Notes: a model not told the origin generated them from the sequence alone. DNA of 64,000 bases from an uncultured Prevotellaceae bacterium (GCA_902790625.1 CADASP010000008.1:1-64000); one strand, 5' to 3'; shown: positions 23,534 to 32,300, numbered from the stretch's first letter. Numbers and translations are program-made.

Positions 23534-24652
23534 TTACTGCACCTTGCGTATGCCATTGATGTAGGAGCCTTTGGCGGTGATGTTGCCATTGCGGTCTTTC
23601 TCCACGAAGTCGCCGTCGCGCCTGCCATTGGCATAGCTGCCTTCGAAGCGCACCCCCTCTTTGCTCTCCTCGATGGCACGGCCGTTGCGGAGTCCGTTTT
23701 TGAAGGTGGCCTTAAACTTCGAGCCGTCGGCCATGTGTCCTATGCACTCGCCTTCGGGCTGTCCGGCGCGGAAGAGTCCCTCCACCACGTCGCCCTGCTT
23801 GGTGCTCAGCTTCCCTTTGCCTTCGGGCTTGTCGGCCTTCCACTGCCCCTGGTAGGTGGTGCCGTTGGCCCACACCACGGTGCCCTGCCCGCTCTTGTCG
23901 CCATTGAGGAACTGGCCGGTGTACTGGTCGCCGTTGGCATATTTGATGATGCCCATCCCGGTGCGCTGGCCCTTCACGTAGTCGCCTTCGTAGATGTCGC
24001 CGTTCTGGAATCGGTAGATGCCCTTGCCGTGCTGCACATCGTCCTGCCACTGGCCCACGTAGAGGTCGCCCGAGGCATACTTGTAGGTGCCTTTCCCTTG
24101 GCGCTTGTTGGCCTTCCACAGCCCTTCGTAGGTGGAGCTGTCGGGCCACACGAAGGTGCCTTGTCCCTCCTTCTGGTCGTCTTTCCAGTCGCCGTCGTAC
24201 CAAGCCCCGTTGGCATAGGCATAGCGCCCTTTGCCTTGGCGCTTGTCGGCAAACCAGGAGCCGTCGTAGACGTCGCCGTTGTAGTAGTACATCACGCCAT
24301 GGCCTTGCTGGTAGTCGGCATACCACAGGCCTTCGTAGCGGTTGTTGTTCTGAAACCAGTAGGTACCTTGCCCATGCTGGTGGTCGTCGAGCCACTGCCC
24401 TTCGTAGCGCTCACCATCGCTGAACACATAGGTGCCCTGCCCTTGGCGCTTGCCGCGCACGTAGTCGCCCTCATACCAGTTGCCGTTCTTCCAGGTGGTT
24501 TTCCCTTTCCCGTTGGGTTGTCCCTTGGCCATCTCGCCATTATATTCGCCGCCGTCGCGCGTGGTGCACGACCCCAGGGTGATGCCCTGCGCCTGCGACA
24601 AAAGGGGCAGGAAAAAGAAACATGTTGTATATAATATTCGTAGAAAAGTCAT
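23534..24652 (-). CDS. Secreted MORN-repeat protein
   Basis: 372 residues from ATG 24652 (a TTG two codons earlier is in frame). A signal peptide (LRILYTTCFFFLPLLSQAQ) precedes about 14 MORN units with the YEGxWxxGxxxGxGxYxxxxG pattern (e.g. YEGQWLDDHQHGQGTYWF). The last four diverge. In bacteria MORN repeats form extended beta-hairpin arrays; some members resemble phosphatidylinositol-kinase or toxin-associated proteins, but no enzymatic domain is present here. Own promoter at 24675-24706. Location after secretion and binding partner are unknown. Confidence 0.85.
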   Translation of the reverse strand: MTFLRILYTTCFFFLPLLSQAQGITLGSCTTRDGGEYNGEMAKGQPNGKGKTTWKNGNWYEGDYVRGKRQGQGTYVFSDGERYEGQWLDDHQHGQGTYWFQNNNRYEGLWYADYQQGHGVMYYYNGDVYDGSWFADKRQGKGRYAYANGAWYDGDWKDDQKEGQGTFVWPDSSTYEGLWKANKRQGKGTYKYASGDLYVGQWQDDVQHGKGIYRFQNGDIYEGDYVKGQRTGMGIIKYANGDQYTGQFLNGDKSGQGTVVWANGTTYQGQWKADKPEGKGKLSTKQGDVVEGLFRAGQPEGECIGHMADGSKFKATFKNGLRNGRAIEESKEGVRFEGSYANGRRDGDFVEKDRNGNITAKGSYINGIRKVQ

Positions 24653-24674
24653 GTGCAAAATGAATTTGGAGTTC

Positions 24675-24706
24675 CAAAAGTACTAAAAAAAAAGCATTCC
24701 ATCAAA
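24675..24706 (-). promoter_or_regulatory. Promoter of the MORN gene
   Basis: TTTG (24706-24703), a 20-bp spacer and TACTTTTG (24682-24675) on minus. The leader would be about 15 nt. Confidence 0.65.
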
Positions 24707-24902
24707 TAAATTAAGATTTTTAGCAAAAGAATTAAGTTTTTTTGTGTTCGCAAGGGAGCCGCCGAGCGTTGCCTCCGCCATTTCTGCGGATAGCCTCCAA
24801 CATCTGTTTGCAGTTGCAGAAGTATCTCTTTTTCCGCTTGCAGACGGACTTGAGGGGCAATCCCTACGACGCATCAAATGTGAGTCCGCTTCCTTTTCTG
24901 TA

Positions 24903-24966
24903 GTAAACGCCGTCGTTTGCCTAATGTATTTCTGCTGTTGGCGGTGAAAACAGCGTCGTTTGCTCC
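24903..24966. repeat. Inverted relatives of the 22-bp GCAAACGACG repeat
   Basis: Read on minus, GAGCAAACGACGCTGTTTTC and GGCAAACGACGGCGTTTAC occur 48 bp apart. They match the tandem units at 2885-2964. Both loci also contain an ATAT block. Confidence 0.6.
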
Positions 24967-24989
24967 GCAAGGCAAGCCCTCACGGCAGC

Positions 24990-25189
24990 GTCTTACAGTT
25001 CTTACAGCTGACAGTTAGATTTTAATGTGGTAGTACCCTCATTAGAATAGAAATAGAATTTATAATTATTATATAATATGTATACAATTATATATATATG
25101 TATATTTATAATATATATATACATTATTTCATTATTCTTTTAACCCTATCCTCTTGTTTTCTAACTGTCAGCTGTAAGAACTGTAAGAC
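24990..25189. repeat. 200-bp element bounded by perfect 29-bp inverted repeats
   Basis: 24990-25018 and 25161-25189 are exact reverse complements built around CTGTCAGCTGTAAGAACTG. The interior is very AT-rich (ATAT runs 25055-25125). No coding potential. The repeat recurs at 25247-25275 (direct to the right arm, one change) and 25442-25468 (inverted, imperfect). MITE-like. Confidence 0.8.
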
Positions 25190-25313
25190 TGGTTATTAAA
25201 TGAAGAGTGAAGAATGAAGAACCTATTAACGCTATCATCTTGTTTTCTTACTGTCAGCTGTAAGAACTGTAAGACTGGTTATTAAATGAAGAATCTATTT
25301 AAATGAAGAGTGA
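25142..25313. repeat. 86-bp tandem duplication
   Basis: Copy 1 at 25142-25227 and copy 2 at 25228-25313 each carry the right-arm repeat, then GACTGGTTATTAAATGAAGA. They differ at several bases, mostly in the second half. Confidence 0.7.
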
Positions 25314-25379
25314 AGAGTGAAGAATGAAGAATCTCTTGCGTCCCTTTGGTAGCAAGCGGCAGAGCCGAGCGGCTACCGC
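25301..25379. repeat. GAAGAATGAAG-type dispersed repeat, left-end module
   Basis: A GAAGAGTGAAGAATGAAGAAT stretch runs into TCTTGCGTCCC, AGCAAGCGGCAGAGCCGAGC and GGCTACCGC. The same order is found at 33109-33187, where it is the left end of the S23 cassette. Here no matching right end or gene follows. Confidence 0.75.
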
Positions 25380-25598
25380 GCTGGAAATGAGGAGGGAAGA
25401 ATCTCTTGCGGCAAGTAATTTAGCAAAGGATTTATTACGCCCTTACAGTTCTGACAGCTGACAGTAAGGAAAAATGCCACATCTCGACAAAAAAAGAACA
25501 AGTTCCTTTGTTTTGAACTCGACTTTTCGTCGCTCGACGCTCGCGTCGCTTGCTTTTTGCAAGAACTTTGGCTTCGCCGAACTTACTTGTCACTCGGA

Positions 25599-25633
25599 AA
25601 TGCAAAGAAAAGCAAGCTTTTCTTTTGCATTTC
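25599..25633. repeat. Palindrome over the rsmG -33 region
   Basis: AAATGCAAAGAAAAGC and GCTTTTCTTTTGCATTT are complementary with one bulge and a 2-nt loop. Position relative to the promoter suggests an upstream terminator or a regulatory structure. The surrounding 25480-25600 bp are low-complexity and not convincingly coding. Confidence 0.5.
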
Positions 25634-25654
25634 TCTCGTTTTTTCGTAACTTTG
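25623..25654 (+). promoter_or_regulatory. rsmG promoter
   Basis: TTTTG at about 25623-25627 and TAACTTTG at 25647-25654 with a 19-bp spacer. The predicted start near 25662 favours the ATG at 25712 over the almost leaderless ATG at 25670. Confidence 0.65.
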
Positions 25655-25711
25655 CAGCACACTTTCGGAATGACGGAAACAGACAAGAGCAATAACCATA
25701 TAGAAGCTGAT

Positions 25712-26332
25712 ATGAAACTGATTGAGAAATACTTCCCTGCGTTGAGCGAGCAGCAGGTGGCCCAGATAGAAGCCCTCGACGGGCTTTACCATGAGTGGAA
25801 CGAGCGCATCAACGTAATCTCGCGCCGCGACATCGACCACCTCTACGAGCATCATGTGCTCCACTCGATGGCCATTGGCAAGCTGCTGCACTTTGCTCCC
25901 GGCACGCAAATACTGGACTTCGGAACGGGTGGCGGCTTCCCTGGCGTGCCCTTGGCCATACTGTTCCCCGATTGTTCCTTCACCCTCATCGACGGTACGG
26001 GGAAGAAAATCCGCGTGGCCACAGAGGTTTGCCAAGCCATCGGTCTGAAGAACTGCACGCCCGTGTGGCGGCGCGGCGAGGACGAGACGGGCAAATACGA
26101 CTTCGTGGTGAGCCGTGCCGTGATGCCCCTGCGCGACCTGGAGCGCATAGTGAAAAAGAACATCAGCCACGAGCAGCACAACGCGCTGCCCAATGGCATC
26201 ATCTGCTTGAAGGGAGGCGACCTGCAAGACGAGATTCGCCCCTACAGGCGCATCGTGCAGACCACGGAACTGACAAGTTGGTTCGACGAGGAGTGGTTCA
26301 AGCAGAAGTATTGCATCTATTTACCCATGTGA
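25712..26332 (+). CDS. rsmG: 16S rRNA (guanine527-N7)-methyltransferase RsmG
   Basis: 206 residues from ATG 25712. RsmG uses SAM to methylate N7 of G527 in 16S rRNA. The SAM-binding GidB fold is clear: ILDFGTGGGFPGVPLAILFP, LIDGTGKKIRVA, and VVSRAVMPL before the terminal strands. An N-terminal helix YHEWNERINVISRRDID carries the family's N-x-[IL]-[ST] motif. It is followed at 14 bp by the MBL hydrolase gene, so the two are probably co-transcribed. Confidence 0.93.
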   Translation: MKLIEKYFPALSEQQVAQIEALDGLYHEWNERINVISRRDIDHLYEHHVLHSMAIGKLLHFAPGTQILDFGTGGGFPGVPLAILFPDCSFTLIDGTGKKIRVATEVCQAIGLKNCTPVWRRGEDETGKYDFVVSRAVMPLRDLERIVKKNISHEQHNALPNGIICLKGGDLQDEIRPYRRIVQTTELTSWFDEEWFKQKYCIYLPM

Positions 26333-26346
26333 AAGGAGAGCAGACG

Positions 26347-26994
26347 ATGATGAACGTAAAGACATTCCAATGCAACCCCCTGCAGGAGAACTGCTTCGTG
26401 GTGAGCGACGACGAGAGCAAGGAGGCCGTGGTGATAGATTGTGGCGCCTTCTACGACGCTGAGCGGCGCGCCCTCGCGGCTTATATCAAGAGCAATGGGC
26501 TGCGGCTGTGCCATGTGCTCTGCACACATGCCCACTTCGACCATGTGTTCGGCCTCAACACACTCTGCGCCGAGTTTGGCGTTGCCCCGCGTCTGCATGC
26601 CGCCGACGTAGCCATCTATGATGCTTTTAGCCAGCAGATGCGCATGTTCATGGGTTCCGACTATGGATTGCAGTTGCCTCCCTTGGGCGAGCTGTTGGTC
26701 GATGGCGAGCTGATAGGCTTTGGCCAGCACCGTTTGCGGGTGATGCACACGCCAGGCCACTCGCCGGGCAGCGTGGTCTTCTACGACGAAGCCGAGAAGG
26801 TGCTCTTCAGTGGCGACACCCTCTTCCGCATGGGAGTGGGGCGCACCGACCTGCAGGGCGGCTCATGGCAGCAGTTGATGCAGAGTCTGCACGACGTGTT
26901 GGCACCCTTGCCCCCCGACGTGAAGGTATATCCCGGACATGGGCCCGCCACAACCATCGGCGAGGAAGTGCGCATGAACCCGTATTTCAGATGA
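26347..26994 (+). CDS. MBL-fold metallo-hydrolase (glyoxalase II-like)
   Basis: 215 residues (ATG 26347 or 26350; AGGAG upstream). Metal-binding motifs in order: THAHFDHVFG, HTPGHSPGSV, FSGDTLFRMGVGRTDLQGG and YPGHGPATTIG, the full HxHxDH...H...D...H set of the glyoxalase II/YcbL-type beta-lactamase fold. It probably hydrolyses a thioester or lactone; the substrate cannot be named. It follows rsmG, an arrangement that I recall in Bacteroidales. Confidence 0.9.
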   Translation: MMNVKTFQCNPLQENCFVVSDDESKEAVVIDCGAFYDAERRALAAYIKSNGLRLCHVLCTHAHFDHVFGLNTLCAEFGVAPRLHAADVAIYDAFSQQMRMFMGSDYGLQLPPLGELLVDGELIGFGQHRLRVMHTPGHSPGSVVFYDEAEKVLFSGDTLFRMGVGRTDLQGGSWQQLMQSLHDVLAPLPPDVKVYPGHGPATTIGEEVRMNPYFR

Positions 26995-27015
26995 TGCGAG
27001 GTTGATGCTGCGATT

Positions 27016-27090
27016 TCCGGAGATTCCAGAAAATCCAGAAAATCCAGGTTTTCCAGATTATCTGGATTATCCAGAAAATCTGGGAGAAAT
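27016..27090. repeat. CCAGAAAAT short repeats with small palindromes
   Basis: Several copies of TCCAGAAAA(T) plus CCAGATTATCTGG and CCAGAAAATCTGG palindromes fill the 130-bp gap between the MBL and mgtC genes. A related run (CCGGATAATCTAGAAAATCC) is at 39819-39840. Confidence 0.6.
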
Positions 27091-27127
27091 CCGTTATTAT
27101 AATTATTTTGGATAAACAAAAAAAGAG

Positions 27128-27583
27128 ATGACAGGAGAATATATATTGAGCATTGTGGTGGCTGCGCTGTTGGGCGGTGCCATCGGTCTGGAGCGTGAGT
27201 ATCGCTCGAAGGAAGCAGGATTTCGCACCCACTTCTTGGTGGGCTTGGGCAGCGGTTTGCTGATGGTATTGTCGATGCACGGCTTCGACGATTTCATGGG
27301 CATCCAGGGCATCCAGCGCGACCCCAGCCGCATGGCGGCGCAGGTCATCAGCGGCATGGGCTTCATCGGTGCCGGATGTATCATCTTCCAAAAGAACGCC
27401 GTGAAAGGCCTGACCACGGCGGCGGGCCTGTGGGTGACATCGGCCATCGGCATGACGGCAGGAGCGGGCATGTATGGGCTGTCGGTGGTGGCCACGCTGT
27501 TGGTGCTCTGCTGCCTCGAAGGGTCGGACTTCATCCATCACCGCATCTTCCACGAGAAGAAAGACCAAGAGGATGATGAATAG
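27128..27583 (+). CDS. MgtC/SapB family inner-membrane protein
   Basis: 151 residues, about five membrane segments. Family signatures: ALLGGAIGLEREYRSKEAGFRTH, RMAAQVISGMGFIGAGCI, and TTAAGLWVTSAIGMTAGAGMY. Only the N-terminal membrane domain is present, without the longer C-terminal cytosolic domain seen in Salmonella MgtC. Members affect magnesium homeostasis and ATP synthase activity; short bacterial forms are of unknown role. The C-terminus is charged (KKDQEDDE). Confidence 0.9.
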   Translation: MTGEYILSIVVAALLGGAIGLEREYRSKEAGFRTHFLVGLGSGLLMVLSMHGFDDFMGIQGIQRDPSRMAAQVISGMGFIGAGCIIFQKNAVKGLTTAAGLWVTSAIGMTAGAGMYGLSVVATLLVLCCLEGSDFIHHRIFHEKKDQEDDE

Positions 27584-27592
27584 TGCCCCTGG

Positions 27593-28189
27593 CTAAACGA
27601 AGATGAAGACGAAGCGCAGCGATTCGTAGAGCTGCACGGCCAACACATAGAGCAACAGCAGGGGAGCTGCTGAGGCAAGGCCCTGCGTGGCCGACTGGCA
27701 TATATCAGACACGGACTGGAAATGGCGCGACACCAATCCATAGGCCACCGACAACACAATGACGCCAAAGGCCACGATGGGCACCAGCGCATGGCTGAAG
27801 GCCGATGGCCACAGATGGCCCGTGGCCGAGAGCAGCACGGCATGCGAAGGCAAGGTGAGCAGAGCCACCACGCCCACATACACCAGCAGGATGACGGCCA
27901 GCAACGCAAGAGCTTGACGTTGGCGATAGCCCACGGGACGGCGCAGCACGCCAACGATGCCACTGCCACGCATGCATCCCCAGGCCAGCGACAACAGCAG
28001 TAGCCAGATGAGTAGGGGCTTTTGGAGCATGCCCACAAAACCGCCCAAGAAGTAGCGGATGCCCTCCGACGAGAGCAGCGAACGTGTGCCCTCGCCACCC
28101 GATGTGGCCGACAGCAACCACGATGCCAGCACCAGCACCACCCACGCCATCACCAGCGCCAACGACAGATAAGGCAACAGCTTCTTCAT
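27593..28189 (-). CDS. Polytopic membrane protein, unknown
   Basis: 198 residues with about five hydrophobic segments (residues 5-28, 46-72, 93-112, 131-153, 170-190). The segment SLLSSEGIRYFLGGFVGMLQKPLL weakly recalls the first part of AbgT-type transporters, but the length is far below that family's 500 residues and no transporter motif is complete. It converges with mgtC (9-bp gap). I cannot assign a function. Confidence 0.7.
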   Translation of the reverse strand: MKKLLPYLSLALVMAWVVLVLASWLLSATSGGEGTRSLLSSEGIRYFLGGFVGMLQKPLLIWLLLLSLAWGCMRGSGIVGVLRRPVGYRQRQALALLAVILLVYVGVVALLTLPSHAVLLSATGHLWPSAFSHALVPIVAFGVIVLSVAYGLVSRHFQSVSDICQSATQGLASAAPLLLLYVLAVQLYESLRFVFIFV

Positions 28190-28200
28190 TGCGTTCTTTT

Positions 28201-28262
28201 AGGAGATGAGGAGTTTAGGAGTTTGGGAGTTTAGGAGTTTGGGAGTTTAGGAGTTTGGACGA
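28201..28262. repeat. GAGTTTAGGAGTTTGG tandem repeat
   Basis: About four 16-bp units GGAGTTTAGGAGTTTG lie upstream of the membrane-protein gene. A related but inverted-repeat version is at 57556-57646. Confidence 0.7.
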
Positions 28263-28298
28263 TAGTTTAGGCATTCGTAATTCGTAATTAGAAAAATG

Positions 28299-29015
28299 CT
28301 ACTCCTCGTCGGGCTCCAGATTGTCGATGTCGAGGATATGCAGCTCCAGCGCACGCACCACTAAGCGCGTGGCGTTGACACCACGGCCGTCGGGGAAAAG
28401 CTTCTGCACAAGCTCGTTCTGACGCTTCTCCAGACTCTTCACGCCAAAGGGCATTCCTCGTAGTTGGGTGATTTGGTCCTTGGTGTAGCCCAGCGCCAGA
28501 TGGCGCAGGAACCGTTCGTCGTATTCGTCAATCTCGTAGTTCACCATCGCCTCCTGCTTGGCCAGCTCCGAGCCCACGCTGTGCTTGAAGCGATCTACAA
28601 TCTTCTTCAGGATAGGCTCGTTGAACACCAGTTGCTTGCCCGACATCACCGCCAGCACATCGCCGCGTGTGAGCAGCTCGCCCGTCTTCAGGATGATGCC
28701 GTCGGCACCAGCGTCGAGCACGTCGACCCACAGCTTCTCGTTCAGAATCTCGCCGGTGAATATCAGCACGCGCACCTGCGGATACATCTCCTTGGTCTGT
28801 CGGCACAGCTCTACGCCCACGGTGGTGGAGCCGCCTAACCCCAGGTCGAGGAGCACCAGGTCGGGCAGCTGCTGCTTCAGCAGTCGCCAATAGCTCGACT
28901 CGTTGTCAGCGGTGCCAATGACTTCCGCTTCGGGGATGTCGTTGCGGATGATGCCTTGTGTGCCCTTCAGCTCCAGAGGCACGTCTTCTACGATGATAAC
29001 CTTAAATTTTTCCAT
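28299..29015 (-). CDS. Response regulator with C-terminal HTH
   Basis: 238 residues. The receiver domain spans about 1-125, with the acidic pair in IIVEDVPLE, phospho-acceptor Asp in LVLLDLGLGG (about residue 57), Thr in LIFTGE and Lys in IILKTGE. A helical linker follows. The C-terminal region (about 165-230; LRHLALGYTKDQITQLRGMP and ATRLVVRALELHIL) resembles a divergent LuxR/NarL-type HTH. It starts 6 bp after the sensor kinase stop codon, so the two form a two-component pair. Targets unknown. Confidence 0.88.
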   Translation of the reverse strand: MEKFKVIIVEDVPLELKGTQGIIRNDIPEAEVIGTADNESSYWRLLKQQLPDLVLLDLGLGGSTTVGVELCRQTKEMYPQVRVLIFTGEILNEKLWVDVLDAGADGIILKTGELLTRGDVLAVMSGKQLVFNEPILKKIVDRFKHSVGSELAKQEAMVNYEIDEYDERFLRHLALGYTKDQITQLRGMPFGVKSLEKRQNELVQKLFPDGRGVNATRLVVRALELHILDIDNLEPDEE

Positions 29016-29021
29016 GGTTCT

Positions 29022-32000
29022 TTATTGCTTTATGTCTTCTTTTTGCTTCGTTTTCATCACCCTGGGTAGCGTCACGGCGACGGTGGTAGCACCGTTGGCA
29101 TCCACCTCGGCCCTGATGGCACAGCCACGCCGGTTGGTGGCCTCACCATGGTCGCGTACAATCTGGCGGCAAAGCAGGTAGGGAATCTGTCCGCTGTCGG
29201 GGGTGAAGAGGGCCAGCGCTTGCTGGCTGGTCAGGTGCAGATGGGGCATGGCCACCGTGCATCGCACGTATTTGTCGCCCTGCGGCTCATAGCCTACGCT
29301 CAGCTTCTTCTCGCCCGACTGCTTGCGCAGCAGTTCGAAGAGATAGCCTATGAGCACGGGGTCGCCCAGGATGTCGTGCTCCAGTGGCTTCAGATGCAGA
29401 CGCATGTGTTCGGTCTGCCTCACGGCCTGTAGGCTCAGTATGCCGTAGAGCTCGCGATAGTAGGCCACCACCTCGGGCAGCGATGCGGCGTCGCCCATGT
29501 CGACCAGCTGGCTGATGCGGCTGGGGTAGTACATCGTCTCATGCTTCAGCGCCGAGAGGCAGTTGTCCATCACGGCATTGCTCACGTGGAGCGCCTGTTC
29601 CTCTTGTTCGGTGCGCGCCAGCTCGTCTTTCATCATCTCCAGCTTCTCCAGCTTCTCTTGTTGCCTGCGTGTGGCCTTGCCCAGCGACGACAGCACCTGC
29701 CACACCACAGCCAGCAGGATGAAGAGCAGCAGGATGAAGAGCAGCACAATGGCCACCTGCTTGTTGGTTTGCGACTGCTGCATCTTGCGGCAATATTCGT
29801 GCAGGGTGGCATCGGCCGACATCTCCTTGAACAGGAGGGTGTAGATGCGGTTGTTGTATTGATAGAGCTGCCATTGGTGCAGGGCGAGGGCAGCCACGGC
29901 GCTCTCGTTGCGCATGGTGAGCAGGATGTTGTAGTTCACCTTCGTGCTGTCTCTGAACCAGATAATCTCGGGCGGAACCAGCGACGGGTCGTCGGTTCGC
30001 AACAGGGTGTCGGACGAAGACGGGTGCATCTGCCGATAGAATTCGTTCAGATGATGGCGGCAGGAATCGGCATAGTCGAGCGTGAGGTCGAAGTGGCCCT
30101 CCACATTCGAGAAATAGGTGGAGTCGGCAAAGGCGCTGGCACGTCCCAGATGGTTGTCGGGTAGGGCAGGGGAGGAGAGAGGCGCCATGCCGATGAGGAG
30201 GAGCAGCATGCGCACGAAACCGCGTGGAAGGCGGAAGAAGAAACGGCTGCCCTCGCCCTTGCGGCTCTCTGCCGAAAGCAGGCACACGGAGAAGATTTTG
30301 CTCATCTTGCGATACTTCTCGATGATGCCTTTGCAGTTGAGGAGACCAAATCCGTGCGAAGTGTTGGCCTTGTCGTCGACGATGACTTTGCGGTCGAATA
30401 CGTGGGCCAGCTGGTGCTCGTCGAGACCTATGCCGGTGTCTTCGACGGAGATTTCCACATAGTCGTCGCCCTCGGTGGCGAAGATATGGACGCGCCCGCC
30501 GTCGGCGGTGAACTTGCGGGCGTTGTCGGCCAACGTGTTGAGCATGAAGAGGGTGAGCACACGGTCGGCCTTCACACGTGCATCGGTGGGCGTCACCTCC
30601 AGCTCGATGTGCTTCATGGCGAAGCTGCGGCGGCTCTTGCCGATGATGTCGAAGAGCTGCTGCAGGGGGAACGTCTCCACATGCAGGCTCAGCTCGCCCT
30701 GGCTCAGCTGAATCCATCGGGTGAGCAGCTGGGTCTGCAGGTTGATGTTGTCGGTGAGCTCCGTGATGTAGGCCATGCGCTCCTGCTGGGCGGTCGGCTC
30801 CGATGCCTCCAGTCGGTTGGCCTCGTGCAGCATGCGGTCGATGAGTGGTGTGATGCCATTCACGATGGAGATTTTGGCACGCTGCTCCAAGGCCAGCCTC
30901 TCGCCTTTCTCCACGCGCAACCTGGCCATGGCAAGCTGCTCGCGCAACTCCTCCTCGTGTTGTTGCATGGCTGGCGTAGTGTCCATGTTGTGGCGATGCT
31001 TCTTATGCCACCAATAGAAGAAGGTGAGCAGCAGCACCAGCGCCACGATGGCGGCCACCACCGCCCAGATGAGCACTCCCAACTGCGCCGTGGCCTGTTC
31101 CAGCTGGGCGGCGTGGGCTTCGAGCGAGCGGTCTTGGCGCGTCTGCTCCTGCAGGTCGAGATAGATGTTGCGGTTTTGGTCGCTCGACTTCTTGTCGTCG
31201 ATGGCGGCGTAGGCCACGCTGAGCTGCTCACGAATGCTGGCCACCAGGTCGGGGGCTTTGTTGATGATGGTGTCGCTGAGTGCCAGCTGCAGGTGGCGCA
31301 ACGCTTGGGGATAGTTGTTCAGAGCCAGATAGCACGATGCCAGTGTGCGGTGGGCACCGGCAATCTGATAGACGTCGCCAAAGTGGTTGAAGATGTCGAG
31401 CGAGCGATGGGCCAGATGCAGCGCCAGCGAGTCGTCGGCCACGCCGTCGGGGTTGAAATACTTGAATGCCGGCAGGTTGTCGGCCTCTAACCGATGACGG
31501 TATTCGTCTACCATCAGGTGCTCGGCCAGGGCCTCTAATGAGTTGGCCTCGAAATACGACATCCCCGTCTGCACCGACGTGAGATAGCAGCGCATTAGGT
31601 AGTCGAACTCGGCCTGGTTGATTTGCTCCTGCGACCCTGTGGTGACCATGCCTCCAGCTCCCACATTATAGAGATAGTTGAGCTGCTGGGCGGTGTCGGA
31701 AGCCAACTCGGCGGGCATGTCGTTCAAGGCCTGTGCCGACTGCTGCTCCAGTCCCACATAATAATAATAGGTGGAGGTGACAATGGCCAGCTCGCTCTCG
31801 GCATAGACCAGCCGACGTTGCTGCCGAGGGTTCAGCGTGGCACGCTCCTCGCTGATGCGGCGCAAAGCCCGCAAGGCCTGCTCACGGCAATCGTAGAAAG
31901 CTTTGTTGTTGGAACGACGCTGGCAGAGGCGCATCTGCTGGATATAACCCACCAGCAGCTCCAGCTGGTTGTCGGTGACGCTGGGGATGCGGCTGAGCAA

Positions 32001-32300
32001 CTCTTGTGCCTCCTCGTAGCGCATCTGCGCAATGCGCACGAAAGCCAGGTTGTTGAGCGCCTCGGCTTGGGCATCGCCATACGAAGCCGCCTGCTCAAGG
32101 GCCAAACGGGCATAGTGCTCAGTAGAGTCGAGACTGCGATAATGGTAGGCGTAGGAGCGGTCGTTCAAAGTGTCGGTCGCCTGCCTCTCGCCTTGGGCAC
32201 AGGAAAATAGAATAAAGGAAGAAAAAGGAAGAATGAAGAATGTGGCTATCGCCTTCAATAGCCTCGCTTGTATGCAGGAAGCATTATTTCCATTCTTCAT
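29022..32300 (-). CDS. DUF5112/DUF5113-type sensor kinase with two cytoplasmic modules
   Basis: 1092 residues. The N-terminus looks like a lipoprotein or signal segment (ILPFSSFILFSC). TPR-like repeats fill about 45-390, then TM at about 405-430. Module 1: a HisKA-like helix pair where KISIVNGITPL lacks the His, then an intact-looking HATPase (N box MLNTLADNARKF about 590, G1 DTGIG about 620, G2 SHGFGLLNCKGI about 648). Next come a hydrophobic segment at about 692-708, a second extracytoplasmic region, and TM at about 849-870. Module 2: a helix with His920 (LKHETMYYPSRIS) and a degenerate ATPase-like end lacking N and G1 boxes. The family is known in Bacteroidota; the split of His and ATPase between modules is my reading. 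Confidence 0.82.
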   Translation of the reverse strand: MKNGNNASCIQARLLKAIATFFILPFSSFILFSCAQGERQATDTLNDRSYAYHYRSLDSTEHYARLALEQAASYGDAQAEALNNLAFVRIAQMRYEEAQELLSRIPSVTDNQLELLVGYIQQMRLCQRRSNNKAFYDCREQALRALRRISEERATLNPRQQRRLVYAESELAIVTSTYYYYVGLEQQSAQALNDMPAELASDTAQQLNYLYNVGAGGMVTTGSQEQINQAEFDYLMRCYLTSVQTGMSYFEANSLEALAEHLMVDEYRHRLEADNLPAFKYFNPDGVADDSLALHLAHRSLDIFNHFGDVYQIAGAHRTLASCYLALNNYPQALRHLQLALSDTIINKAPDLVASIREQLSVAYAAIDDKKSSDQNRNIYLDLQEQTRQDRSLEAHAAQLEQATAQLGVLIWAVVAAIVALVLLLTFFYWWHKKHRHNMDTTPAMQQHEEELREQLAMARLRVEKGERLALEQRAKISIVNGITPLIDRMLHEANRLEASEPTAQQERMAYITELTDNINLQTQLLTRWIQLSQGELSLHVETFPLQQLFDIIGKSRRSFAMKHIELEVTPTDARVKADRVLTLFMLNTLADNARKFTADGGRVHIFATEGDDYVEISVEDTGIGLDEHQLAHVFDRKVIVDDKANTSHGFGLLNCKGIIEKYRKMSKIFSVCLLSAESRKGEGSRFFFRLPRGFVRMLLLLIGMAPLSSPALPDNHLGRASAFADSTYFSNVEGHFDLTLDYADSCRHHLNEFYRQMHPSSSDTLLRTDDPSLVPPEIIWFRDSTKVNYNILLTMRNESAVAALALHQWQLYQYNNRIYTLLFKEMSADATLHEYCRKMQQSQTNKQVAIVLLFILLLFILLAVVWQVLSSLGKATRRQQEKLEKLEMMKDELARTEQEEQALHVSNAVMDNCLSALKHETMYYPSRISQLVDMGDAASLPEVVAYYRELYGILSLQAVRQTEHMRLHLKPLEHDILGDPVLIGYLFELLRKQSGEKKLSVGYEPQGDKYVRCTVAMPHLHLTSQQALALFTPDSGQIPYLLCRQIVRDHGEATNRRGCAIRAEVDANGATTVAVTLPRVMKTKQKEDIKQ

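Noticed and set aside
24683-24970. 95-codon minus-strand frame with many Arg/Ser residues
   Set aside because: It lies over dispersed repeats and an AT-rich promoter region, and shows no protein-family features.
25435-25692. 85-codon minus-strand frame upstream of rsmG
   Set aside because: It spans a palindrome, a repeat arm and the rsmG promoter; more likely spurious translation of repeat DNA.
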